Both the position numbers and the translations under genes were made by a program. From Wolfiporia cocos (lineage: Eukaryota > Basidiomycota > Agaricomycetes > Polyporales > Phaeolaceae): a stretch of DNA of 64,000 nt. Shown one piece after another: positions 38,190 to 48,714 of the stretch; position 1 is the first letter of the stretch, and the number at the start of each line of letters is the position of its first letter. The notes under the pieces were generated by a model. That model was not told the DNA's origin. It saw only the letters and a program-made list of their open reading frames with translations, and ran no database searches. The DNA is taken from NCBI GenBank assembly GCA_029448655.1, contig JACCLO010000016.1:1-64000 (forward strand), written 5' to 3'.

Positions 38190-38723
38190 TGTTACGGTCC
38201 GAACAGGGAGTATCGAATATCTTTTGTTAGCACCTCATTGGAGAAGAGGGACTTAGCGTTCAACCGCTTTATTTTGCACTTATTTCTAAGGGTTCCTGCT
38301 CAACCGATGGCCCCGTTTCGTGTACAACAGCCCTATGCCCATAGTCTCGCGGTATATCAGGTTCTAGCTGATATCTTGTGTCTAACCACAGGATTCTTAC
38401 GTTTCACCCCTTGTTGCGCTCAACCGCAACAGTTCGTATTTGTTATCCTAGCCCGCTAGCCTTATGGACTTAATAGTAGCAGTACTAAGACCCCAGTTAT
38501 AGGATTGCAGTATATAACCTGATGTAAATACCGGTCGAGTTCCTCAGCTTGACCTTGTTGAATTACAAGGATCTTATACTCATTCTCAAAGGCTTGAGCA
38601 ATCAAGCCTGCAGCTTGTATATCGACGCTCGACTCTGCTGAGTCCGGCGAAGTAGTGCGCTACTCGATACACTGAGTAACTCGACTTGGTTATTTCAGCT
38701 GAACAGATATTCAATCCGTAACA
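38190..38723 (+). mobile_element. solo LTR, family B, nested
   Basis: TGTTACGG...CCGTAACA, 534 bp, in the opposite orientation to the copy at 24523. Flanked by ATAT (38186-38189, 38724-38727). It landed in the TATA-box region of the family A relic. Confidence 0.8.
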
Positions 38724-38735
38724 ATATTCTAGGAC

Positions 38736-39783
38736 CAGTATGGGCCCTGACATCATAAGTGAGGTCATGAGGTTCCAGGGCCAGTATGGGCCCTGATGGC
38801 ATAACTTGTGCATGTAAAGATAAGATAAGAGTCACCTGATCATGTACCTGTGATGGTACCTTATGGCGCATATCTAATCTGTGATAAGAGAGTAGATCAT
38901 GTGACTTAGAAGTCATGTGATCCGATAAATTCTGGACCACTGCAAAGGCCTGGATTAGGCCATAGGAATGCTGTATGTCCCGTAGATTGAATTGGAGGGG
39001 GTGCTGCATGGATTCAATTATTCTAGGAATAATCTGTGACACATACTCACTTAATGGTGAGTTCTGTGTGCATCAAAGAAATAAAATATCCATAACAATG
39101 ATGATGCATAAGAGTCCAACAACTCTCTCTTTCTGGGTCCTCATCTATTGAGGGCCCTTAGGGCTTAGGGATTCCTGCTGTGCAGTACATGACACAAGGT
39201 CTGTGTCATGCATGTGATCCATGGCACTTGGTGCTATGCAAACCCACTGAATTGACTTTCTGTACTCAACAGAAAGACCCTCCATAATGCTGTGAATGGA
39301 AGTCTTGTCCATATATTTTGCAAAGATCACATCAGGAAACTTTTATGTGACAGCATTCAGTATCTGTGCATTCAGTTCATCATCATCATCATTATCATCA
39401 TCATCATCATCACCATCTAGTGCCCACACAAGCAGCTCTGAGCCCTCACAAGCAGCAGCAGCATGTTTAACCCATGCTGGCAATATACAGACCATTAGCG
39501 TTAGTACCATACCCAGTCATGCATAAGCCATTGCAGGCATGTGAGACAAACAGTAGTGACAAGATGTTAAGGCTGAGCAGTGGAAGAAAGTGAACTTGGA
39601 CTTTGTTGTCTGTTCACACTTGTATTTATATATGTGCTACACTGCTACTACTTCTTTGTGAGATGAAGACAAGGCAATGAGAAATTGCACATGACTATCT
39701 ATGGATAGAGTTTGTACCCTACATTTTGTATTACTGCTACCATTCAATTGCAATACAGTACAACTGAATACCAATTCACTATC
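38736..39783. other. non-coding stretch with TCA microsatellite
   Basis: No gene recognised. A (TCA)n run of about 12 units with two interruptions lies at 39377-39418, and AGC repeats at about 39452. A doubled block, CCAGTATGGGCCCTGA, occurs at about 38737 and 38781. Confidence 0.5.
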
Positions 39784-41020
39784 TGACACAGATCTACCTG
39801 TGGGACTCACCTAGTCGCTATCCTTAGGTATTAGGGCGACTAGAGGAGGAGTATAGACCCAGTGCAGCAGTAGCTAGTGGATATAGCATAGCGGCATAGC
39901 CGAGAATGCTTGGGACTACCGATGGTAGTCCGCCGGGGAGTACCTATGGTACTCCGCCTATGGGCACTCAGGATGAAGACGATAGAATAGAACTGAAGTA
40001 TGGAGCGCTTGGCTCCTACTTAAATACATGTATGCGGAGAGGTCATGTGCTACTGTATAGTACTACCTTTCCGGGTTATGCGGCTTTGCCAATGGCCAAA
40101 GCTTATCTTATCTACTTGTTTATGATCCTATCTACAATGGCCGTGTGGGCCGGTAATGGCCGCACCAATAGTAAGAGAGGAGGTTTATTATTATCTTGGA
40201 TAAACGCAGGCACAGCCCGGGTATCATGTAGTTGTCCAAGGCTAGGCACCGAGGACATTATGCTATTGGACCAATAGGTACCGTAGCATGTGGAGGACTT
40301 TAGCCGTGAAGGCAGAAGTCCTGGAAGTTGGCAACGCCGTGATGGCCGGAGCCGGGGGATTGGTATGTACCGATCCATGTGGGCAGGCCTAGAGGCCGGT
40401 CCAATGAGACATTGCCTTGTGGCGATGTTTGTGTGTGTTGACATTATTATGCGAGCGTGCCGCGCTCGGCCTATCATTATGATCTAAGATCTTACTAGCT
40501 TAATTACCTGTGGCTTCGCCACAATTTTGTACTTTAGGAGTTGTTGTTTATCTCTGCCCGCTCAGCCACTCCTCCACCTTGCTGACGCTCGGCCTCGTCG
40601 TCGCTTCGCTTGTAATACCTTTGCAACTGGCATGCGCGCCTTGCAGGCGCTGGGCGTGGGAATCCACTGGCCAACTTCCCAGGTCGGTGGCACGAGCCCT
40701 ATGGGACGACGGACAGCACGTGGCACACGTGGAAAAGCACATGGCAGTTCCCACGCAATCCACGGCCCTTTAGTACTTAGATGACGTGGCTGGTCTTGCT
40801 ATAACGGGCGAGACCTATGACGTAGCTATAGTGTTGCTATTGGACCGGGAAGTACCGTAGCGTTATGTAAGCTGGTCATGTGGTTGATAAGCCCAGTTAA
40901 GAGCTTGTCGTATGGCAATGGGAGTTAACCCGTAGATAACTTGTAGTTAGACGTATAAATCCCGGATAAATTGCTATAATCATAGGAAAAATGCTGTAAG
41001 CCCCAGATAAATCTGTGACA
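39784..41020 (-). mobile_element. solo LTR, 1237 bp, target duplication CTATC
   Basis: Begins TGACACAGATCTACC and ends ATCTGTGACA; CTATC flanks both ends (39779-39783, 41021-41025). The outer bases resemble the family D LTR read in the same direction (TGTCACAGACTTACC), which suggests a related, longer LTR in minus orientation. Two perfect small hairpins lie in tandem at about 39912-39957: GACTACCGATGGTAGTC and GAGTACCTATGGTACTC. Confidence 0.75.
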
Positions 41021-41049
41021 CTATCTACTGAATGGTAATACATTTGTTG

Positions 41050-42884
41050 TGTTGCAGATTGAATATCTGTTCAGCTAAGTTGACTTGAACAAGTTACTTA
41101 GCTTGTCAAGTAGCACACTTCTTCTTTATTGACTTTGGAGCACAATCACAAAGTCAGGGCTTTGATATATTGACTGAGCTTGGTCACCCAAGTTTGAGAA
41201 TGAGTATAAGACCCTTGTTTATACAACAAGGTTGATCTGGAGAACTCAGCCAGTATGTACATCAGTTTATATACCACTAACTATCAATCAGGGTCATAGT
41301 GTCCTTGGTACTGCTACCACTAAGTCCATATGGTTAGTATGCTATGTAGAAAAATAAGGGTTGTTGCAGTTGAGCACAACAGTGGTTGAAACATGATTGG
41401 TATCATAGTTGTATACAGAAGATACCTAGAAGTCAGAATATGAGGGCAGAGGGTTGATACCTCTTGTTACGGTTATTTTGAATTTTTGGACACTGACAGA
41501 ACTCGCCATCGGGCGAATACGATACAGGGACTTGTCGCACAATCAATCCCCTGGCCACTCGTGACTCTACTGGGCACACCCCCAGTTGTACTAGCGCATA
41601 GGGCGCGTTTCATATCTGACAGATTCAACTCTGTCACTGTTACGGTTCTTTTGATTTTTCGAATATCAACAGAACTCACCACTAGGCGAATACGATACAG
41701 GGACTTGTTGCGCAACCAACTCCCCTGGCCACTCGTGATCTTACTGGGCGCATCCCCAGTTGTACTAGTCTGTAGGGCTCGTTTCATCTTTGGCAGATCC
41801 AACCCTGCCATCGTTTCACGTTCATCATTTATTAGCTGATAGATGGCGTTCAACCGCCATCATCCCTATCTATCGTCTCAGATATATCACTCCATACTTA
41901 TCAAATGTTTGGGACTATAGCGTAGATAGTATCGGTGGCATCTGGGACAGACTTGACCCCTGAAACCTAGCGTAGTATAAAACGCATGTACTTACCGTCG
42001 AGGCTCTTTAGCTCGACCTTGTTGTACAAACAAGAAGTCTTATACTCGTTCTCAAACGTAGGAAACTACGCTCAGTATTTCTCACTCGAGCAACCGAACG
42101 ACTAAGTCCTCGAAGTGCACACTGACTTCTCGGACTTAGGCGAGTCTTATATTCTATTCGACTCGCACTTGAACAGATTATATCCTCTAACGCGTATTGG
42201 ATATTAACCGATCTCCTAAGGACTTCACTTAGGACCTGAAGGCATCTAACGAGTATTTGCCTTGCATACGGCGACGTGCCTACGTGCAGAAGAACGATCT
42301 ATATTCGCGACTCGAATATACGAACGGGTATTCGACCTGTAACAGACTCGACCCCTAAAACCTGGCGTAGTATATAAACTCATGTACTTACTGTCGAAGC
42401 TCTTCAGCTCGACCTTGTTGTACAAACAAGAAGTCTTATACTCGTTCTCAAACGTAGGAAACTACGCTCAGTATTTCTCGCTCGAGCAAGCCGAACGACT
42501 AAGTCCTCGAAGTGCACATTGACTTCTCGGACTTAGGCGAGTCTTATATTCTATTTGACTCGCACACCAAACAGATTATATCCTCTAATGTGTATTGGAT
42601 ATTAACCGATCTCCTAAGAATTCTACTTAGGACTTGAAGGCATCTAACGAGTATTTGCCTTGCACACGACAACGAGTCTACGTGCAGAAGAACGATTTAT
42701 ATTTGCGACTCAAATATACGAACGGGTATTCGACCCGTAACACCTCTGAAACAGGGCCCAGGTTGAACTGGGGTATTGGGTACATGGGGAGCTATCAGGT
42801 GGTTGAATGCTTGGGCTCATCAAACACTAAGTCCTATTGCATAGGGGCAGTTGAGAAAATACTTGACTGTGTTCTACCGTAACA
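41050..42884 (-). mobile_element. family B solo LTR carrying a nested insertion
   Basis: Outer pieces 41050-41464 and 42743-42884 form one family B LTR (start TGTTGCAG, end TACCGTAACA). Target duplication TGTTG at 41045-41049 and 42885-42889. A family A composite sits inside. Confidence 0.8.
41465..42742 (+). mobile_element. family A composite LTR, nested, target duplication CCTCT
   Basis: Bounded by TGTTACGG (41465) and CCCGTAACA (42742) and flanked by CCTCT on both sides (41460-41464, 42743-42747). Inside, a complete 707-bp family A LTR (41638-42344) replaces the middle of another. The outer left part covers about the first 173 bp and the outer right part about the last 398 bp. The inner copy has no target duplication, so recombination between LTRs is likelier than a second insertion. 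Confidence 0.8.
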
Positions 42885-44357
42885 TGTTGTGCTAGACCAT
42901 ATTGAGAAAGAGTCTATAACCTTAGATCAAGGATCTCCATGGATCTTCTCCATCTGATCTCCTCTTGATGATCTTCTCTGGCTATCATAGATTGACAGAT
43001 CATTATCTGATCTATGATCATTGATTGATTGATCACGGATAGCCAACAAGTAGCACAGCGGTGTCACAGTACAGGTGTACTGTATGACTGGCCCTGCTAG
43101 GGACTCTATCCCCTACCCTCCAAGGCACCGTAAGGCAATATCCAGGGGAGGGCACCTTGCTGTTGCATGGTGTGAGGCTGCATGGGGCCAAGCTACCAGA
43201 CAAGCAGTCATAGAGAAGAGAGAGGTGGGCAAGCACACAGGGAGCACACATGTAAAGGGGCCTAAGCCCAGCAACTAGAATAATGATTCTGAGGAGTGAA
43301 CCTCAGAATCTACAATGTATGTACATGCTACTGTGTGGACATGTAATGTCTACCCTAAAGAGGCCCAAGCACTGTCAGTAATGGCAGACACTGGTTCTGT
43401 GGTATGACAATGTAAGCTGGGTCCTTGTGCATGTGACCATGATAAGGGGTGTGCCCAAGTACCTACACTTTATCTAATCTACCAGATCAGGCACTGATGT
43501 GGGAGATACTGAAGCAGTGCTACTGTAACACTAAGGGTTGGGCTGAGCAGTGAGCCACAGTTGTTACCTGTAAATGCTGTAAAATAGCATGGGAAATGCC
43601 ACAGCATGAACTGTGACAAGTGGAAAGACATGTATATAAGCACTAGTAGACTGTCACTGTACCCCAGTCTGGGCTTAATCAATCCTCCACTGAATGTGTG
43701 CAAAGGCAAGCCAGTGAGCTCTCTCAGTGCTACTGTCTTCAGTTGGAATCACCTGTACTCACTGACACAAGTCACTGATACTTGAGTTTTGAAGGTGTTG
43801 AAAGGTGAGGAAGGTGAGTGATAATGACTTATAGGGTTAAGCAGTTATAAACAAGATGAATAGAACTGAGGTGTGTATACCTCAGGGTCCAGTCTTATAT
43901 ACATATGGGTACAGCAACTGGTAATGGTCTGCCCTAAAGCTAGATAGTCTGTGTGCAATCCCATAATGGAGAGTGTGCGTCTGTATGGGCATCTGGTAAT
44001 GGGCATGCCAGTAGCAATAAAGCCTGTCATTCTGTGGAATGGTTACGTAAGGCTGAGCTGCACAAAGCTTGGTCTGCTTTTGTGTATCAGCTTAGTAGCA
44101 CATTATCCAGGCATATAAGTGACATGTGACCATGTGAGGGTCAGGTGTCTGAACCATGAGCCTGATAAGTAGTTAAGTTACTATGGCATCTATCGGCAGT
44201 GTACAATAAGTCCTAGACAAACCAAATAATTCCAGAGTAACTTCGGAGAAAATAGTAGAAAATATAGGAAAATTCGTAGAAGTCCCAGAGAACTGTGACA
44301 CTCACCTCTGGGGCCTTCTCAATTACAGACATTATACCGGTGTGGCTCCCCAACCCG
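42885..44357. other. non-coding stretch with GATC cluster
   Basis: No gene recognised. Nine GATC tetramers fall between about 42920 and 43035, several as TGATCT or AGATCA. The rest contains short frames only. Confidence 0.5.
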
Positions 44358-44359
44358 TA

Positions 44360-45473
44360 GTGATGTGCCAGGCCTGGTCTTGGGCCATGAGCCACCCAAG
44401 CTGAGCCCTACTTGGGCCAGGCTGAGCCAGGCTTTACAGCACAGCTTGAGACAGCCCAGGGCCCAGCCATTGAATATTGAGCCCTGGCCTGGGGACCCTA
44501 TTGGCCACAATGTCCAGCAGGCACAATATAAGCTTACATATTCTGCAAGGGAAGCTTCTGACCATGTGAATAAGAGACTGTGGGATATGAAATCCAGGCC
44601 TCAGTCTTGATAGCAGTAGAAGACTTTATTACTCTATGTAACTAACCTGTGGGATATGAAATCCGGGCCAGAAGAACATGAGTACAGGACATATGGACAG
44701 TAACTAAGAGAACTCACCCTCAGTCTCAATAGCAGTAGAAGACTGAAGGAGAGAGAGCACGAAAACTCTACAAATACTTTACAATTACATAAGCATCCAT
44801 TTTTAGTAAGTAATGATGATAGCCTCATGGCATGCAGTGGTGCAATGCATGTACATGCATCTAAGTGCCACTGGACCTTTTCCAACAACATAGGCTATTA
44901 ATGTGCTTAACTTAAATGTAGTGCAACTATGTTGTTCATTATAGACTATAGAAAAGGCTGGTAAGTCAAGTCCTCAATGTTGAAGCCTGCTGTGTTGGAA
45001 GTTGGCAAGCACTCGCATGCCTTGAGGTTAGCTGGGCAGAGCATGAACCTTAGTGTAGTGTAGCTATGAGAGTCATCACACTGGTGTACACTCCTTGGGA
45101 GAGAAATTTATGTTGTCCATCACTGCATTCCTGTGTGCTCATTCAATATGTTGTGCACCATTGGGCACCTGGTTGATACCCCATATGGCAGGTGTGCTAT
45201 TGAATGCCACACTGATGAAAGGTTATTATCATGCCAAATCCTACTATAAATTGAAGGCCGCAAGGTTGCTTTTCATCAGGGAACAGTTGGCAAAGGTGTG
45301 ATTCAGACTTCCAAAATGATAGTGGTGACTATCCTAGCAGTGGTAGGCCCCAGCTTAGCTCTGGCCTAGGCCCAGCCTGAGATTATAACAGGTCATGCCT
45401 CATGGGCTGTCCAAAGCTGGGCCAAAGCCAAGGCTTTTGGGCCAGGCCAGGCCTGCACATCACTATCCCCACA
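44360..45473. mobile_element. candidate TIR element, 1114 bp, TA target
   Basis: Left end GTGATGTGCCAGGCCTGG and right end CCAGGCCTGCACATCAC are inverted repeats with one gap, flanked by TA on both sides (44358-44359, 45474-45475). Both termini continue into GGCC-rich text of similar composition for about 120 bp. No transposase seen. Possibly a composite of two smaller copies. Confidence 0.5.
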
Positions 45474-45475
45474 TT

Positions 45476-46992
45476 ACCAGTCATACTAACCAAGTTCTAT
45501 CATATATAGACATTGTCTAGATCCTTACCCAAGGGTTTAGATAGCTCACATTGACACTTCATTTGAACTATAGGTTTATTGCACACTAGTAAAGTGTGCT
45601 CTTACAGCATCTGCTTATGATGTACAGAAGAGCTCTACTAGTGGCTGCTACTTCATTTTTAGACTCCAACTAAGTAGTATACAAACTGTATACTATATAC
45701 TGTAAATACACAATGGATAGTATACAGTATTTATTCAGCATTGTTTACAGTATATGGTTTCAGCTTATGATGGTAGCATTGCACATACACCAACATTGCC
45801 ATGGGTGTTGCCCCTCTATGAGCATATGGAAAATGCACTTCAGAAACACAATTGATATGTCTACAATCCTATGCATTCTCCATGCAGCTCAAGCAGGTAT
45901 GGTGATACTATTAGTGTACTAATTAGTGTACTCATAAGCCATTGAGTGTCATCTGAATATCCTGGCAACATGTAAGTAGTCTCATGCTGTTAGATATATG
46001 GAGCTCACATCATCATCAGTGTGCCACAGAGCTCTTCAGCATGCATGGTTCACAAAGCTGGGAAATGAATGAAAAGAGAAGGTGTGGGCACTTTTCGAGC
46101 ATGTCTTTGAGGGCTACAAGACAAGTGCTCCCTGACTGGCAGATTTACCCCAAGCAGCTCAGCCCAGCATAATGTGGTCATCAAGCTTTCTGGCTTCTAT
46201 CTCAGCTGGAGTCTCTGATGATATACAGCCTGTGCCTGTTCATACTGAGATACAACAGTGGAAGGATTGAGAAGTGTAGAAATTCGGGTCATGCCAGACA
46301 ATGGCCGCACCCTACTGCCCACCAGGGACCCTGCTATGGTGTGGTGGGTTCTGGTTACAAACTCATAGTGGTATGTACATCAACTGCTACATCTTTATAC
46401 TAACAGGCCATCGTACCACATATCGGCTACACTATACCTGATTCCAGCATAACCACCCCTATCCTACCAGGGGTACTACCGCTTCCATGCTGTGGCAATG
46501 AGATCGCACCCACATCCTGTGCCCGACATGCATGCACTTCCAACCAGAAGGTGGCACAGGGGATCCAGACTACCTGCTTGTCTGGTCATCAGCAAAGTGC
46601 GAGACCACAGATCTACTCGTATCTACGTAGATATACCTAGCAGGTCCTGTAACTGTAGCCAGACTGGTATAGTCATGTATAACCCCCTTGTAGTAGCAGG
46701 TCCACGCAATAGCAAGTGCCCAAGGGACATGTTCTTGCAAGGACACGGTTCCCAGGCCCATGATATTGCAAGGACCATACCTGAGGCCCTTGCTATTATG
46801 AGGACCGTTACTGGCAGACATCACCTGATCAAAAACACTCCGGGTATATTGTGATATTCATGCAAACCAGTAGAATAATGCTAACAGAAATTCACATTTA
46901 TTCAGAAGACACATTATTACAATCATGTTAGTGTAGTCAGATCTATCACAGAGCAGCATTCGGATACATTGAGCATCAATGTGATGTCCATG
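45476..46992. other. non-coding stretch with a 41-bp echo of the PKS flank
   Basis: No gene recognised. 45618-45658 matches 6890-6930 beside PKS copy 1 with one mismatch (core GTACAGAAGAGCTCTACTAG). It is followed by AT-rich palindromic text (GTATAC-type repeats, about 45690-45770). Confidence 0.5.
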
Positions 46993-47464
46993 TCATGAAT
47001 TGGTGCAGAGAGCAGGAGGACCCCCCTTGTGCGCACTAGTAGTGCATTGCATCAGCAGCAGCGTGCACACGGTAGCTGATTGACACTCACATTCAGCCAG
47101 GCACAGGCACGTGTGGTGGAGTGGCTTGCAGAATGCTGCGTCGAGGTAAGGCAGTCCACTGAGGTGGTCATATGGGATGTCACTGCCTGTGTCTGCACAT
47201 GCAGCAGCAATCTCTGCACTAAGCTTCGTCAAGTCCGCCTGTATGTCTGGGTACACCGCAATGCACACCACACATTAGTTCAATAGCTAATAGGGGGGAC
47301 GGATGCTTGCCCATGTGGCTAATGGTGTCTTTGCCCTCGCTGATCTGGTGCATGCCGGTGATGTTGCCCGCAGTGAGCATGTGCTTCCTGAAGATAAAGT
47401 GTGAGTGAGTAGAGATTATTAAGATGGTAGGAGGGGACATGGAAGGAGGATGGGTGAGGGAGCG
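46993..47464 (-). pseudogene. cytochrome P450 relic
   Basis: The minus strand reads LTKLSAEIAAACADTG, then DIPYDHLSGLPYLDA, the pattern found in fungal P450s between the I and K helices. The ExxR motif expected next (usually ETLR) reads FCKPLHH, so the K-helix Glu and Arg are lost, and no heme-binding cysteine motif follows. Upstream on the same strand a GT...CAG intron-like segment leads to the element 2 insertion site. A non-functional fragment; the family call rests on one conserved block. Confidence 0.45.
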
Positions 47465-47835
47465 TGTCACAAGCCGATTTTCTCCAACTAGCTTGCGACT
47501 AGAGACAACCCTTATCTTATCTAAGCACCCGCCTATGCATCACGTGCAAGGACCCCAAACACCCCACACGTGCCTACACAGACCCCGGACACCCTTGATG
47601 TGGCTCTACACCTACGATAGGGTTTACCATACTCTAAACGGTCTATCAGCTTACGTAATACTGTATAGTAGCCAAACATGTACAAACAGCCTACGAGCAT
47701 ATATACCAGCCAGACGAGCAGGGAGCACCCCAGACTCGTCTTGGCCTTTGTTGCCTTGAGTAGCCTCAGATCAGGAATACGCTTTCACGCGAGTCATATT
47801 CCCCTGAGTAGTTGCTTGAGAACACGCTTGTGTCA
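47465..47835 (+). repeat. 5' LTR of element 2 (family C), with TATA box
   Basis: 371 bp. TATATA at 47700-47705 precedes by 32 nt AGACTCGTCTT (47732-47742), the predicted transcript start and primer. Confidence 0.93.
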
Positions 47836-47836
47836 T

Positions 47837-47847
47837 AAGACGAGTCT
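47837..47847 (+). other. element 2 self-priming primer-binding site
   Basis: AAGACGAGTCT, one base inside the 5' LTR, is the exact reverse complement of AGACTCGTCTT in the LTR (47732-47742). Third family in the window with this geometry. Confidence 0.72.
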
Positions 47848-48606
47848 CCACCCCGTTCTGAGTTCATTCCAGAACAACCCCGGCGCACTAGGGGCAAAGT
47901 GCATTGTTTCTTCGCCCTCGAGTTGACTTCGGTTGATTCGGGTGTTAAACTCTTATCCTCCTGTATCCCAGGGACAAGGGAACAGGGTTATGGGGGAATA
48001 CACTTGTGAACAGCGTGTAGGGGACCACTCCTACCGTTGCTTCTAAGCTACTGGGCCACCGTCGTGCAACGCGGCGTAAAGGCTTTGGGTTACATCCCCA
48101 CCGTAGTAGTTGTGTACCCGACGCGAAATAATCAAAGGCGTTAAGGGGCCCTACGGCAGATTACAGAGGCACTGGGCACCTATTTACGCGCATTACCGCG
48201 CCACTATATGGGCATTACCGCCCCCCCGTTACTATAACAACCCAGCACCCCACAAGGCGGCTGAAGGAGCGCGACACAGCTCACACATACGGCCACTTGG
48301 CCCAAATACAATAGTTTTAGACCCTCCATCCCAAGGGTTTAGATCCCGTGCCCCCGGTATCCCGAATTAGCTTCGGGGCTGGACGAGGTTTCGGAGGCAG
48401 AGATTTCTAGCCGGCCTTGGGTTGAAAACCTTGGCATTTCTTGGCACATCTCCGAAAAGAGGTGGTCTCTGAATAGAGTGGAAAAGCAGTTTCTAGTTAC
48501 CACCCCGATCGCAGCTATAGGCTGATCCACAGTGGGCGGGTAGCGCTGTTTTTCGCGACTCTACCTTACATACCTACATCATTCTTTACGTACATTGGCC
48601 GCCTAA
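47848..48606. other. element 2 untranslated leader
   Basis: About 760 bp between the primer-binding site and the open Gag frame. No gene; a poly-C run (CCCCCCC) at about 48221. Confidence 0.5.
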
Positions 48607-48714
48607 CACGATATCGACTACATCCGCGCCCCACGGCCCGCGCGCAACCCGTTCGAAGCCCCGACCCCGGCTTCCGTCGACCCCTTTCACCCAGGGCAGT
48701 GGGTGAACTACCAA

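Larger units (their letters stand above)
35361..38735 (-). mobile_element. family A LTR relic, interrupted three times
   Basis: Pieces 35361-35436, 37325-37405, 37971-38189 and 38724 to about 38735 read in order as the reverse complement of the element 1 LTR. They are separated by element 3 (35437-37324), a TIR element (37406-37970) and a family B solo LTR (38190-38723). The relic is older than all three. After about 38735 the match is lost. Confidence 0.7.

Noticed and set aside
39906..40277. 123-codon plus frame
   Set aside because: Lies wholly inside the 1237-bp solo LTR and includes its hairpins; no domain.
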